From assembly GCA_030425385.1 (NCBI GenBank), contig JAUIAH010000027.1, positions 44,900 to 108,899 of the forward strand: a stretch of 64,000 nucleotides of DNA, read 5' to 3'. The notes beneath the pieces were generated by a model. The model saw only the letters and a list, made by a program, of their open reading frames with translations, was not told where the DNA came from and ran no database searches. The stretch comes from Verrucomicrobiia bacterium. Its GTDB lineage: Bacteria > Verrucomicrobiota > Verrucomicrobiia > Verrucomicrobiales > DEV007. Positions 52,491-63,300 of the stretch are shown here, piece after piece; the first letter of the stretch is position 1; every line of letters starts with the position of its first letter. A program made the position numbers and the translations under genes.

Positions 52491-53171
52491 TCAACCCAAC
52501 ATCGCTCCCAACGCGAGAGCTCCCGCACCGAGGGCCTTGACCGCGAAGAGCGGAAGGCGATCTTTCTCCGGATTCTCCAGGAAATGGAAGCTCAGCGACA
52601 GCCCTATTCCTGCCAGTCCCAAGCCACCCAGAAGAACGCTCACTCGAGAGCAGAAGCCTCCCAGGCCTACTCCCGCCGCCACACAGGCTGCAAATCCATA
52701 GATCACCGCCACGGTCACCACGAAAGGCAAGCTCCGGTGCAGCCAAGCAAAGCGGTCGAGGCGACCCAGGACCTCCATGAGCAGCGCGCACACCAGCAAG
52801 GACACCGCGCCATAGGCAGTCACCGGCACGATCGCCCGAAATACGCCGGTCCACCCGGCGTCGGCAAACCATGCTCCGGCCGCCCACGTGACCATCACTG
52901 CGATGACCCACAATAGCGAGACAGCCAAGGTCGCGACACAACTCCAGGAATCACTCCAGCGCTTGCGAGGCCCACCCAGACCGGTGCCCCCGTCGTCATC
53001 CGTGACAATCTTGATCGTTGGAGCAGTCCCGAGATCGTCCGCATCTGGTGGATGGCGATGGTCAGGCTCGATGACAAACTTGTAGCTGCAGCGTGGGCAC
53101 TGCCCCTTACTCCCAAACAATCCCTCATCCAATGATATTTCCAAGGCACAATTCGGACAGTATATCTCCAC
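52491..53171 (-). CDS. Zinc-ribbon plus five-helix membrane protein
   Basis: 226 residues from GTG 53171. The N-terminus has a zinc ribbon MEIYCPNCALEISLDEGLFGSKGQCPRCSYKF (two CxxC). An acidic linker and then about five membrane helices follow (ATLAVSLLWVIAVMVTWAAGAW, AIVPVTAYGAVSLLVCALLMEVL, SLPFVVTVAVIYGFAACVAAGVGL, and two more). This resembles the 'double zinc-ribbon/DUF' membrane proteins of PVC bacteria. Function unknown. Confidence 0.75.
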   Translation of the reverse strand: MEIYCPNCALEISLDEGLFGSKGQCPRCSYKFVIEPDHRHPPDADDLGTAPTIKIVTDDDGGTGLGGPRKRWSDSWSCVATLAVSLLWVIAVMVTWAAGAWFADAGWTGVFRAIVPVTAYGAVSLLVCALLMEVLGRLDRFAWLHRSLPFVVTVAVIYGFAACVAAGVGLGGFCSRVSVLLGGLGLAGIGLSLSFHFLENPEKDRLPLFAVKALGAGALALGAMLG

Positions 53172-53236
53172 AGGGAAACCAACCTCAGATTGCCCTCCAG
53201 CGCAACCTCAAGAGCAATTGGTGATGATGATAGGAA

Positions 53237-54523
53237 TCAACCTTCCTGTGGAGCTTCTTTTAAAACCACGCCCTCCGGCCAAGAAGCCCCCTCCAAGATC
53301 CATTGGCGGACCAAAGCGATTTCCAAGTCCGACAATGGCCCCCCTTTGGAAACAGGAGGCATGAGCAGTTCGTCTGGGTCGTCGTCGGGAGGAATGGAAA
53401 TCTGCACATAGATCGAACTGTCCTCCAAGGAATTCGCAACAATGCCAGGCCCCCATTCTCCTCCTCCCGCGAAGGCCAGGGCGCGCGTGTGCAGTTGAAA
53501 GTCGCCCTTATCTTTCTCCTCCCCGTGACAGCGCACGCACTTCGCCTCGAAGATGGGTTGGATATGCTCCACGAAATCAATTGTGCTCGGAAGGGTCGTC
53601 ACTGCTGGCGCTTGGGATGTTGACGCCGGCGCCGGCGTTGGCACCGCCACTTCCGCGGCTTGTTCTTGCGCGGGCGCTTTCACTGCCTCCTGCCCCTCAG
53701 GAAACACCGCTCCCCGCTCGATCCAATGCACCACCTGCAAGAGTTCTTCAGGAGTAGGCCGCGCTTTTCCCGCTGGCGGCATCACCTCATCGTGATCCTC
53801 TGACAAAAGCATCACTTTCACCAAGTAACTCTCAAAAGGGGCTCCCGGCACAATGGCAATCTCTCCGCTATCCCCTCCCAACTTAGCCCATTCAGGATCA
53901 TCCATGCGATAGCCACCCTTCTGTTTCTCCGCACCATGACATTGGTAGCAATACTTCTCGAAGACTCCGCCAACCGTCTCATGAAAGGCCTTCGCCACCT
54001 CCGATTCGGCAATCGCTGGCGATTCCTCCGAATCACCCCCTTCCCCCAGAAGCCGCTTCAAGGCCGGAGGCGCATGCTCCACGAGATACTGTGATCCGTG
54101 CGTGAGATTGCCCCCCTGATGCCCTGCCGCCATGAGGCAAACCACCGCCACGCTCAAGACACCCCGATACCGCCAGCGATGGAACGCGGTGGCACCATCG
54201 CGGAACCCGCGGTGATGCATGACGGCAGAGACGACCGCCAAGACGGCAACCGCCAATCCGAGATACTGGTGCCAGGTGAGCGTCGCAGGGTCGTAGCCGC
54301 CCTCCTGCGCGAGAATGAATCCGAAGGCGGCCACCGACACGGCTCCGAGCGCTCCCAAGATCAGTATGCCTTGAACAATGCGACGCAACTCCTGACTCGG
54401 TCTGACAAAAGCATAGATCTCCAACAAGAACACCAACACCAGAAACCCAATTGGAAAGTGTAGGGTCACCGGGTGAAAGCGGCCGAGGAACACCCAGGAA
54501 TCAGGAACGGTAAAGGTGAGCAT
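53237..54523 (-). CDS. DUF2231 membrane protein fused to two planctomycete-type cytochrome c domains
   Basis: 428 residues from the ATG at 54523. Residues 1-145 have four membrane helices of DUF2231 type (FLGRFHPVTLHFPIGFLVLVFLLEIY, with HPVTLHFPIG). Two c-type haem sites follow: CYQCH and CVRCH. Each is followed by a long segment with MPPAGKARP or MPPVSKGGPL (Met ligand) and RQWILEGASWP (or VHWIERGAVFP), the PSCyt1 pattern. A Pro/Ala-rich linker separates the halves. It is likely an electron carrier in the membrane or periplasm, matured by the ResB/CcsA pair upstream on this strand. Confidence 0.9.
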   Translation of the reverse strand: MLTFTVPDSWVFLGRFHPVTLHFPIGFLVLVFLLEIYAFVRPSQELRRIVQGILILGALGAVSVAAFGFILAQEGGYDPATLTWHQYLGLAVAVLAVVSAVMHHRGFRDGATAFHRWRYRGVLSVAVVCLMAAGHQGGNLTHGSQYLVEHAPPALKRLLGEGGDSEESPAIAESEVAKAFHETVGGVFEKYCYQCHGAEKQKGGYRMDDPEWAKLGGDSGEIAIVPGAPFESYLVKVMLLSEDHDEVMPPAGKARPTPEELLQVVHWIERGAVFPEGQEAVKAPAQEQAAEVAVPTPAPASTSQAPAVTTLPSTIDFVEHIQPIFEAKCVRCHGEEKDKGDFQLHTRALAFAGGGEWGPGIVANSLEDSSIYVQISIPPDDDPDELLMPPVSKGGPLSDLEIALVRQWILEGASWPEGVVLKEAPQEG

Positions 54524-55298
54524 CACTGGAAAGAACCCTTGTCTGACCCATGGAGTTGCGCCTTGCAAGCGGACGTCCCGCCTCATCGCGACCACGCTTT
54601 CTTACCTGGACGCCTTCTCCAATCTCGGCTCCATTGACCGCAAATTGCCTTCCATCGTCAAACGACTGCGCGAGCCGCGACTCGTCTCCTGGGCTGCAGC
54701 GACAATGATCCGCCTCCTCGGGCGCACCATTCGTGTGCAGGTGGAAGACCGCTGCGGCGTGACGCAAGACACCCCTAAGGGACCGCTCATCTGGTTGTTC
54801 TGGCACAATCGCGTCTTTCTCATGCCTTACCTTCAACAGAAGGTGTGCCCTCAACGCCGGGGCCGGGTGCTCACGAGTTCTAGTCGCGATGGTGAGATCA
54901 TCGCTCGCATCATGCGCCGCTTTGGTCATGGAGCCGTTCGCGGATCGTCTAACAAACGCCCCGCCGCCGCCCTTCGCGAAATGGTGCGCATGTTAGGCCA
55001 TGGAGATGACATTGCCATCACTCCAGACGGCCCCCGCGGCCCACGCTACCAATTGCAGCAAGGAGCGGTGAAACTTGCGCAACTGTCAGGTTGTCCGCTC
55101 ATGTGCGTACACATTACCTACGCACGCGCCTGGCGACTGAAGACATGGGATCAGTTTGTCATCCCGAAACCCTTCACCTCCGCACGCCTAACCTTTGATG
55201 CCCTGGTCCACGTACCACGCACTCTCAGCGACACCGAAGCCGAATCCATCCGCGCTTCATTGGAGGCTTCCATGCGACGAGCGGCCGGAGACACCTGA
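54516..55298 (+). CDS. Lysophospholipid acyltransferase-like protein (DUF374)
   Basis: 260 residues from GTG 54516; the start is uncertain and may be later, since the first 40 residues lack family character and overlap the divergent gene by 8 nt. Family phrases: IWLFWHNRVFLMPYL (FWHN for the HxxxxD-type motif), SSSRDGEIIARIMRRFGHGAVRGSSNKRPAAALREM and AITPDGPRGPRYQLQQGAVKLAQLSG. It acylates a lysolipid or LPS precursor at the inner membrane; KDO/lipid A-type DUF374 members are similar. Confidence 0.85.
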   Translation: MSITGKNPCLTHGVAPCKRTSRLIATTLSYLDAFSNLGSIDRKLPSIVKRLREPRLVSWAAATMIRLLGRTIRVQVEDRCGVTQDTPKGPLIWLFWHNRVFLMPYLQQKVCPQRRGRVLTSSSRDGEIIARIMRRFGHGAVRGSSNKRPAAALREMVRMLGHGDDIAITPDGPRGPRYQLQQGAVKLAQLSGCPLMCVHITYARAWRLKTWDQFVIPKPFTSARLTFDALVHVPRTLSDTEAESIRASLEASMRRAAGDT

Positions 55299-55303
55299 GG
55301 GCA

Positions 55304-56242
55304 TCACGACGTCAGCGGCTCATGCATGTGCCCTTCCACTCGCCGCCTCAACGATTCCAACTCCGTGAGAGCACGAGCTTCAGTCAGGTCCGTCCATCGT
55401 TGGCAATCCCTGTAAAGGCTATCGGCCAGTCCCCGCTTTCGTGCTCCCTTGGCAAGGAGCGCTGCCTTTCGATGGATCTCAGCCGCAATCAATGACCGCC
55501 TCGTTTCGTGATTCCGCCAGAGTTCGAGCAACGCATGCAGACGGAAACGGTCCATCGCTGGGATAGCTTTGGAAAGTTGGTCAGGATGCCCGGCGTGCTT
55601 CACCGTCAGCGGTTTCTCGATCCACCCAATCTCCTGCGCAACTGCTAGTCTCAACCACAGTTCGTAGTCCTCACACACAGGATAGCGTTCATCAAATCCA
55701 CCCTGTGCAAGGTAGAAATCCCTCGCCATCATGACCGACGACGCACTGAGGCAACACCGTCGCAGACACGCCCCAAAGAGATCACCCGCACCCGGTCGAT
55801 AGATATTCGGCTGCGGCACTGGCCGTCCGTCGCGCCACCACGACTCGGCTGTTTGCGAAACCAGATACTCGGGATGGTGGCGATGATAGTCCAGCTGTAT
55901 AGCTAATTTGTCAGGCTCCCAATAGTCATCGGAATCAAGGAACGCAATCCAAGGCGTGGTCGCCACACAGACGCCACGATTGCGTGCCGCGGCCACCCCT
56001 TGTTGCGATTGGCAGACAAACACATGCTCTCCCGCCGTCTGCTCTAACAGCGCACGCACACCGCTCAAATCGATGGTCGATCCATCGTCCACGACCACAC
56101 AGGTCACCGGCACACCACGTTGATCCAACACGCTGCGCACAGCACGCATGAGGGCTTCCGCTCGATTGTGCGCCGGAATAACCGCCGTAACCTCGGGCGC
56201 GCCTTCCCCACCGCCACTCGCTATTGGATCACGCACGCGCAC
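55304..56242 (-). CDS. Glycosyltransferase family 2
   Basis: 312 residues from GTG 56242. The GT-A core is TAVIPAHNRAEALMRAVRSVLDQ, VVVDDGSTID, AAARNRGV and IAFLDSDDYWEP (the DxD-type metal site). FDERYPVCEDYELWLRLA contains the usual ED-y catalytic motif. It adds a sugar from a nucleotide donor to an acceptor in the cytoplasm. No membrane helix is seen. It may act on a surface glycan or protein; there is no glycan cluster around it. Confidence 0.92.
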   Translation of the reverse strand: MRVRDPIASGGGEGAPEVTAVIPAHNRAEALMRAVRSVLDQRGVPVTCVVVDDGSTIDLSGVRALLEQTAGEHVFVCQSQQGVAAARNRGVCVATTPWIAFLDSDDYWEPDKLAIQLDYHRHHPEYLVSQTAESWWRDGRPVPQPNIYRPGAGDLFGACLRRCCLSASSVMMARDFYLAQGGFDERYPVCEDYELWLRLAVAQEIGWIEKPLTVKHAGHPDQLSKAIPAMDRFRLHALLELWRNHETRRSLIAAEIHRKAALLAKGARKRGLADSLYRDCQRWTDLTEARALTELESLRRRVEGHMHEPLTS

Positions 56243-56280
56243 GTATCGTTCGCTTCACCTGCGGTGTAAAGGCAAGCCAG

Positions 56281-56505
56281 CTAAAGCCAGCAATCACAGC
56301 CTGGGATCACGTTCCAGGTTAGCGTCGGGCCGTCTTCGATGGTCAAGTGATCGATGGCGAAGGCAGAGTTGGCATCAACGGGAGTGGCTTCGGCTACTTG
56401 CGTGTCGGCTCCGTTCTGTTGAGGTCGGCGGCTGAAATCCGCCGCTACGGTGGGTTTCGCTTTGTGGGGCCAGGCGAGTGTTTGGCGGTAGGTGTCTTCG
56501 GTCAT
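56281..56505 (-). CDS. Small ORF of doubtful reality
   Basis: 74 residues, reading MTEDTYRQTLAWPHKAKPTVA and later FAIDHLTIEDGPTLTWNVIPGCDC. It is 27 nt downstream of the RppH-like gene on the same strand and nothing else occupies this 290-nt gap. No family recognised; an overlapping plus-strand frame is mostly a shadow of the RppH-like gene. It could be a real small protein or chance. Confidence 0.35.
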   Translation of the reverse strand: MTEDTYRQTLAWPHKAKPTVAADFSRRPQQNGADTQVAEATPVDANSAFAIDHLTIEDGPTLTWNVIPGCDCWL

Positions 56506-56532
56506 TGGGAAGTTGGTGACGACGGGACATCG

Positions 56533-56997
56533 TCACCACTTCAAATCAAAGAAATCTTGGAAGACTTGGCGATAGACTGTGCGCTTGAATTCGGGCACCC
56601 ATTCCATGTCGAACTCTGTGGGAAGGATCCAGCGAACGGCTCGGAACTCAGGATGCGCGGTTTCGATCACGATGTCTTCTTTCTTCCCCGAAAAGTGGCA
56701 AAGATAGTAGGTTTGCTCTTGGCCACCATAGATGCCCCATTTCAAGCGCCCATCGGCAAATTCGTAACGGTAGCCATGACGCACCTCGGCAATCTCATAA
56801 TGGTCGTTTGTCAGACCGATCTCTTCTTCCAATTCTCGGAAGAGTGCCGCCGTGTGATCTTCACCTTCATCGACCCCCCCTTGAGGAAACTGCCAGGCTC
56901 CCGCCTTGTTCAGGCGTTCGCCAACTAGGATTTTCCCTTTGCGATTGCGTAAGATACCCGCGACGTTTGGGCGATAGAGGACTCCCATACCCACCAT
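56533..56997 (-). CDS. rppH: Nudix hydrolase, RppH-like
   Basis: 154 residues from the ATG at 56997 (or 56988). A longer frame to 57102 overlaps the divergent gene and is not family-like. It has YRPNVAGILRNRKGKILVGERL, the Nudix box GGVDEGEDHTAALFRELEEEIGL and the RppH-like GYRYEF, GQEQTYYLCHFSG and EFRAVRW (the Trp that closes on the substrate). RppH removes pyrophosphate from mRNA 5' ends and starts decay; the family also contains Ap4A hydrolases. Divergent from the gene at 57029 with about 30 nt between. Confidence 0.88.
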   Translation of the reverse strand: MVGMGVLYRPNVAGILRNRKGKILVGERLNKAGAWQFPQGGVDEGEDHTAALFRELEEEIGLTNDHYEIAEVRHGYRYEFADGRLKWGIYGGQEQTYYLCHFSGKKEDIVIETAHPEFRAVRWILPTEFDMEWVPEFKRTVYRQVFQDFFDLKW

Positions 56998-57028
56998 CCT
57001 GAGCCCACCTTCCAATCCTTCAAGCTGA

Positions 57029-57550
57029 ATGTCTCTCTTTGATTCGAAAGCGAACGTAGTCGTCGTCCTCGGCGTGGGCCTCATGGTTTGCCTGCTTGGC
57101 ATCCGCTGGCTGGCATCAGGCCACGTGGAGAAACGTCAGGAAGCCCTCATCGCCGCCATTGAGGATGGGAGTTGGGGCAAGTGTGAGAAACTGATCTCTG
57201 AGAACTACGCAGACCGTTGGGGCTGGAATCGCAATGATTTGGGAATGGTCTTCAAAGATGTGCGGAGTCAGTTCCTCGTTCTCAGCATCACCTTAGAAGA
57301 CCCCGATTGGGATATCACCAATGATCGTGCGGAAGTGAAAGGACGCATTCGCCTGCGCGGACGCTCCTTCGGCGCCGGTGCGTATATCGAGCGTGAAGTG
57401 AATCGCGAGAACGAGCACATGAGCTTCACATGGCAGAAAGAATCCTGGCTTCCAGGTTCTTGGAAACTCGTCCGCATGCATCACGGGGAATTAGAAATTC
57501 CCGATTCCTACGAACCTGGCGACCTGCTGCGAGCTCGCCAGAATTGGTAA
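57029..57550 (+). CDS. Membrane-anchored protein of unknown function
   Basis: 173 residues. An N-terminal helix (VVVVLGVGLMVCLLGIRWLA) anchors a soluble domain of about 140 residues (KRQEALIAAIEDGSWGKCEKLISENYADRWGWNR...). The pattern, with DLGMVFKDVRSQFLVLSI and VKGRIRLRGRSFGAGA, suggests an NTF2-like or nuclear-transport-type fold. No catalytic motif. It converges on the formate dehydrogenase gene (23 nt between stops). Confidence 0.75.
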   Translation: MSLFDSKANVVVVLGVGLMVCLLGIRWLASGHVEKRQEALIAAIEDGSWGKCEKLISENYADRWGWNRNDLGMVFKDVRSQFLVLSITLEDPDWDITNDRAEVKGRIRLRGRSFGAGAYIEREVNRENEHMSFTWQKESWLPGSWKLVRMHHGELEIPDSYEPGDLLRARQNW

Positions 57551-57573
57551 GCGACAGGTTCCTTCGTTTCTTC

Positions 57574-60300
57574 CTAACAGTCAGCCAGAGGCTCAATCTT
57601 AACCGGACACACCTTGAGCTCTGCTGTGTCCGTGACGGGATCGTAGCCAGATCCCGTGAGGATATTGATAGGCACGTCCGCAAAGCTGAAGCTCGCGAAG
57701 ACCGTACCGCGGGGCGATTGGTCTGTCACGCGCACCCGGATCTCCACGGCACCACGACGACTGCTCATCCGCGCCATGCCGCCATCAACAAGCTTCCAGG
57801 CAGCCGCGTCGTCGGGATGTACCTCCATGGACTCCTCGGACAAGAGATAGTCGATGCCCGCCGCACGGCCCGTTTGAGTGCGTGTGTGATAGGATTGGAG
57901 ACGGCGTCCCGTCGTCAACCACACCGGGTAGTCGGCGTCCACGACCTCGGCCGGATCACGGTAACCAATGACCTTGAAGAGGCCTTTGCCATTCTTAAAT
58001 TCCTTCTCGTGTAAGACAGGAGTGCCCGGGTGTTCCTTATCAGGAACCGGCCACTGATACTCGCTCTTGTCGATCCGATCCCAGTCCAACCCCGCGTAGA
58101 TGGGTGACACGCTACACAGTTCATTGAAGACATCTTTGGCAGACTGATAGTCGAAGCCAGGCGTACCCAATCGTTTCGCAATCTCACTGACAATCCACCA
58201 ATCCGGCTTCGCCTCTCCCACCGGTGGCACCGCTGCCCGCAAGCGCTGCACACGACGCTCTGTATTGGTGCAGACACCATCAGTTTCTCCCCACGAGGTC
58301 GCCGGCAACACCACATCCGCAAATTCAGCGGTCTCTGTGAGGAAGATATCGATCAAGACCAGGTGATCCAGGCTCTTGAGCGCGTGCTCACAATGCTTGC
58401 GATCGGGATCGGAGACAATCGTATTCTCTCCGTCAATGAGCATCGCATGAATACTCTTGCCGCACTCATTAAGAGCAGCCACTTTCGTAATGCCCTTGCC
58501 CGGATCAATAGGTGTCTGATAGAGTTCGGAGAATTTCTCTATCGACGCGGGATCATGACAGGGTTGGAATCCGGGGAAATTCGCCGGGACCGCACCGCAA
58601 TCGCCGGCTCCTTGAATGTTGTTCTGCCCTCGCATCGGATTCACACCCGTCCCTTCACGGCCGATGTGTCCCGTCATCAGGGCGAGATTACAGAGGCTCT
58701 GCACATTATCGACCCCACAGATGTGCTCGGTGATCCCGAGCGTGTAGTAGATGGCCCCACGCTCCGCGCCTCCATACATCAGAGCCGCTTTCTCAATGTC
58801 CGCCGCGGGCACTCCCGTGATCTCGGAAGCCCAGGCTGGCGTGAACTGACTGATATGCTCCAGGAAAGCCTCGCTTTCAGCTGTACGCTCTCTCACAAAG
58901 GCCTCATTCACGAGGCCCTCGCGCTGAATGACATGCGCCATCCCTAACAAAAGCGCCACATCGGATCCCACTCGGATAGGCAAGTAGAGATCGGCCATGC
59001 GTGCCAAACGGGTCCGCCGCGGATCCACCACCACCATCTTGGCGTGGCGAGCAATGGCCTTCTTCAAACGCGTGGCGGCGACAGGATGACACTCGGTCAT
59101 GTTCGTGCCGATTGCGAAGATGACATCGGGTTTCTCCATGTCCACCAAGGGATTGGACATGGCACCCCGACCGATGGTGGCTGCCAGACCGGCAACCGTG
59201 GGAGCGTGTCACGATCGACTACAATTGTCTATGTAGTTGGTACCAAAGCTCGCTCTGATAAACTTCTGCATCGTGTAGGCGGCCTCATGGGGTGCACGCC
59301 CGGATGCCACTCCGTAAATCGACTGGCGCCCATGAGTGTCACGCACGCGGCGGAAACCGGCCGCGGCAAAGTCGAGCGCTTCGTCCCACTCACACTCATG
59401 CAACTCGCCATCTTCCCGCCGAATCATCGGCTTCTTCAGCCGCTCCTCGTGTTGGACGAAGTCGAAAGCAAACTGCCCCTTGATACACAAGGCCCCTTCA
59501 TTAGCGGGACCATCCATAGCGGGCTGCACACCTACAATTTCCTCGTTCTTTGTCAGGATATCCACGGAACATCCCACGCCACAATAGGGACAGATCGTCC
59601 GCGTCTTGGTGATCTCACCCGGTTTCGCTTCCGCCCGCAGCGCCTTCTTATCTCCCAGCGCGCCGGTGGGACAAGTCTGCACACACTGCCCGCAGAAAGT
59701 ACAAGAAGAATCACGCAAATCATTGTCAAACTCAGCGATGATCTGCGTGTGGAACCCCCGATTCTTCACATTGATCGCATAATCCCCTTCTTGCTCCGCA
59801 CACACGCGCACGCAACGATAGCAGGAGATGCAGTTGTCATAGTCACGCAAGATGAAAGGATTCTGATCATCCTTGTTAGACGTCCCCGACTGCTTGCCCT
59901 GGAAGCGTCCGGTCGCAGCATCATACTGCACCACAAGATTACTCAGTTCCTGAGACGCAAAGCCACTCAACGGATCCACCGACAACTGCCGATTCTCCGA
60001 AGTCACCAGTTCCAGAAGCGTCTTCCGATGCTTTTCCAACGCCTCCGTGCGCGTCCTTACCACCATGTCCGGCTGCGCCTGCGTCGTGCACGAGGCCACA
60101 GGATTGCGTATGCCCTCAACCTCTACCACGCACAAACGGCAAGCTCCAAAGGCTTCCAAGCGCGGATCATAACACAACGTCGGGATCTGCTTCTTCTGTC
60201 GCTGAGCCACGTCGTAGATGGTCTCCCCTTCGGTAAACTCGACTGCCATCCCATCGAGGGTCATGGTGCCCACTTTGGGCGAATCTTTGAGAGCATTCAT
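57574..60300 (-). CDS. fdhA: Selenocysteine-containing formate dehydrogenase alpha subunit (UGA-interrupted)
   Basis: One 908-residue protein written in two ORFs: codons 1-363 before, and 365-908 after, UGA at 59211-59209. The context NCSRS-U-HAPTVAGL is the active site of molybdenum/tungsten formate dehydrogenases; Sec364 is the ligand. Domain order: 2Fe-2S (CYDPRLEAFGACRLC ... ASC), two 4Fe-4S clusters (CISCYRCVRVC and CTFCGQCVQTCP), the MPT-Fe4S4 domain (CPYCGVGC, ALCIKG), and the bis-MGD domain (NPMRGQNNIQGAGD, SWGETDGVCTN). It oxidises formate to CO2. No beta/gamma subunits are adjacent. The start is the ATG at 60300; a GTG-led leader to 60360 is possible. Confidence 0.92.
59179..59211 (-). 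promoter_or_regulatory. Bacterial SECIS element after the fdhA UGA
   Basis: The UGA is 59211-59209. Eleven nt later GGTTGCC (59197-59191) pairs with GGCAGCC (59185-59179), one U-G, around the loop GGUCU. In E. coli fdhF the UGA is also followed by 11 nt (there beginning CACGGCCC, here CACGCTCC), then GGUUGCA with the same GGUCU loop, which SelB recognises. The match in spacing, stem position and loop is strong evidence that the UGA is decoded as selenocysteine. Confidence 0.88.
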
Positions 60301-60375
60301 ACTGTCTCGGAGTCTACGATTCTCGCTGCTACTTGGCAATCGTGGAACCACAGATTTCACAGAATACAGCCGCCT

Positions 60376-63300
60376 TCATGGGGTGAGTAAATCCACCACG
60401 ACCCTCCCAAACCATCGCTCTCCTTCACTCAGTGACTTAGGATCTCTCAATCGCAGGAAAAGCCACCCGTTCCCTAAATCTCTCCTCTCCTCCACCACCA
60501 CATCCGAGGACCATGACTGAAGGTCCGAGCTGAACTCTGCACGATAGCTCAAATCATTCGCCTTTCGACCGTAAAACTGCAACTCGAAGAAACCATCGGT
60601 CTCCAACGCCACCAGCGAACCCTCGTTCCCTATGTCCGCCGGCACCTCTAACGCATAGTCCACCAAGTTTGCGACACCGTCACCATCGCGATCAGACAGC
60701 GGCCCAGCCAATTCTCCCGAAAGCCCCACATCGTTCGCCCATGTCTGGTATGATCGGCCTTCAGCACTTGGAAAAAACTGAAAATGATCCAAGGCCGCAC
60801 GATCTCTAGCCCCAAAATTCACGCGCCATTCCAACCGATGCCATCCTTCAGGGAGATCTCCTGTCACCCCAACCCATTCCCGCTGCTCCCTTGTTCCAGC
60901 GATCGGAAGATCATCGATCCACAATCCCAAAGATCCTGAAGACTGATTCATCCACGAAAACGCAAAAGAACCTGGCCCTTCAATCTCTGTGGCAATCCAG
61001 GAATTTCCTGTCCCAGCAAAATAAACCTCATCCAAATCAAAAGCACCCGCGCTTAGCGCCGCACTCCAAGGCGAACGCTCATCCGTAGTAAAAATCAAAG
61101 GAGAATCCAGCCCCTTTGATAGCGTCAACGGCTGCGCTGCACTCACAAAATTGCCATTATCGACCACATACAGCCTCTCAACCTCCGTCTCACCATCACG
61201 CAGCACATACCCAGAAGAAATCTCCGCCACTACCGGGTCGGCGTCTGACGAATAAACGACATATTCCCAATCCTCATGCTCAGGCGGAAATTGATCACTT
61301 CGCCAAAGGCCAAACTGCGATCTGGGAGGAAGACCAATGCCCAATTCAGCATCAAGTGACGAGGGAATCAACCCGTCCACACCGTCCATTGAAGCCGATG
61401 TCACCTCCCAAGTACCATTATATCCTGCGGTGATAACGATCACATCCGGTGGAAGATCGAGAGCCGCGTGAAGGATTCCCTGACTTCGGGGCCTAAAATG
61501 AACTGAATCTAAAGAAGTCGGCTCGGTCGCCCGATCATGAAGTGATAAATGTTGGGTTGCTGTCCAACGAACCGTATGCCCACCCCGTGGAATACTAACT
61601 ATCACCCGCTCTCTACCCAACTCATACGTGCCAGTCTCCTCGTTGAAGACAGAACCGCTCCGCTTAATAGATCGAACCTTCATATCGTCAATGAAAAAAG
61701 AGACCGATCGGTTATTTCGAGATGAAGTGCTCCAATGAAAAGTGAGATCCCCCGGTCCACTGACATTTGTTTCGATCCACATCTCTTCTCCTGGCAATGG
61801 TACACCGTTGATGACTACCTTGCTCTCCCCCTCATCCACATCGAAGGACCTCACCCCTCGCCACTCTCCGATTTCACTATTGCCACCCACTCGAAAGCTC
61901 AATCCTCCATCCAGAGCCTCGTTCACAGGCACCACCTCCGCTACCTGCACGTGCAGCCGATCAAGCCAAAAATTCTCAATCGGTCCTTCTGACTCGGCAT
62001 CCGCTCCGTATCTCCACGTTAGCCGCTGATCTCCCGGATAGAGTTCCCCCTTGTACTCGTGCCATCCAATTTCTGGCCGAGCCGAAGCGATCCAGGAGCC
62101 GAACCCACTTGGCGCTGCCCTCAGCTCAGCATGCCCATGCCCATCGGGCGAATCCAGTCGCCACCACCAACTCATCTCAAGCGAACTTCCACCATTCTGC
62201 ACAATGAGCTCAAGAGCCGCACTCTCTCCAGCCTTAAGCGACGGACCTTGCACCGCGTCCACGCCATCCGAAGTCACGTCTCCTTGGACTTTCCAATCAC
62301 CATAGGCGATCACCAACATATCGTCAGGAAGATCGAGAGCACGGTTCATCGACTGCTCCTCTCCCACAAATTGGACATCATCTAACCAACGCGCGTCCAG
62401 AGGATCCTTCGCACCTGAAAGCCTCACAAACTCCCACTTCACGACGTGAGTTCCAGGCGGAATCGAGCAAAAGACTCTGCCAGAATCTGTCGACACCACA
62501 ACGCGTTCATCATTGATCCAGAACTCACCTTTCACATCCGCGCGACTTGGCATCCACTGAAAGCTCACCATTCCAGGCCCAATCAATGACGTCTCGACAC
62601 TCGCCCGTTGCCCCTGCTCCAACCATGCTGGGCCCGCAAAGGATCCATTGATGGCAGTCTGAGACGAGACCCCGTGAAAAGGCACGTCGCCGCTCGTGGT
62701 AAAGACCAAATCGGGAGCATCCAAAGCTTCGGCAAGACTTGGAGATGGCAATAAAGTCAGCCCATCAATCCACGCACGGTTTGCGCCTTCGGGAAACTCA
62801 TGACCTCTTACATACGCAATCCCTACTTCATTGTTTCCCTTGCCAAGCGGGATCTCCGCAAGCCGCCAATCGAGGTCGCCACTAGCAAGCGTGCCCTCTC
62901 CAAGGAGCCGTTCATTTCCATTCGTCGAAACGACCAAGCCATCCTCCTCACCGGACGAGACCTTATACCAGAAGCTCAATGTCTTGGGGCCAAGCACTTG
63001 GAACCGAAGTTCCCGTCGTTCCCCTTCTAACGAAGGCACCGACTCCAAAGCCGTTCCATCCCGACTAATTTCCTCTTGCAAACGCCAGCCCGTCGATACC
63101 ACGGTGCTGGAGGGATCCAGCCCTAGCTCTTCTCGAATGGGCTGATGATCACTGGGCTCAAAGGACACATCATCTAACCAAACCTCACCAAATCGATTCG
63201 GGTTACTTGAGGAGACTTCCCACCGAACTCGATGCACCCCCGAAGGCAGCTCAACGTTCACAGGAACCCACTCCGGACTACCCGAAAAAAGCGAGATGAG

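Noticed and set aside
57574..60360. Calling fdhA a frameshifted pseudogene
   Set aside because: Both halves are in the same frame, the stop is UGA at the Sec position, and a fdhF-like SECIS hairpin follows.
59044..60390. 448-residue plus-strand ORF antisense to fdhA
   Set aside because: It is a shadow of the clear formate dehydrogenase on the minus strand, with no recognisable domain.
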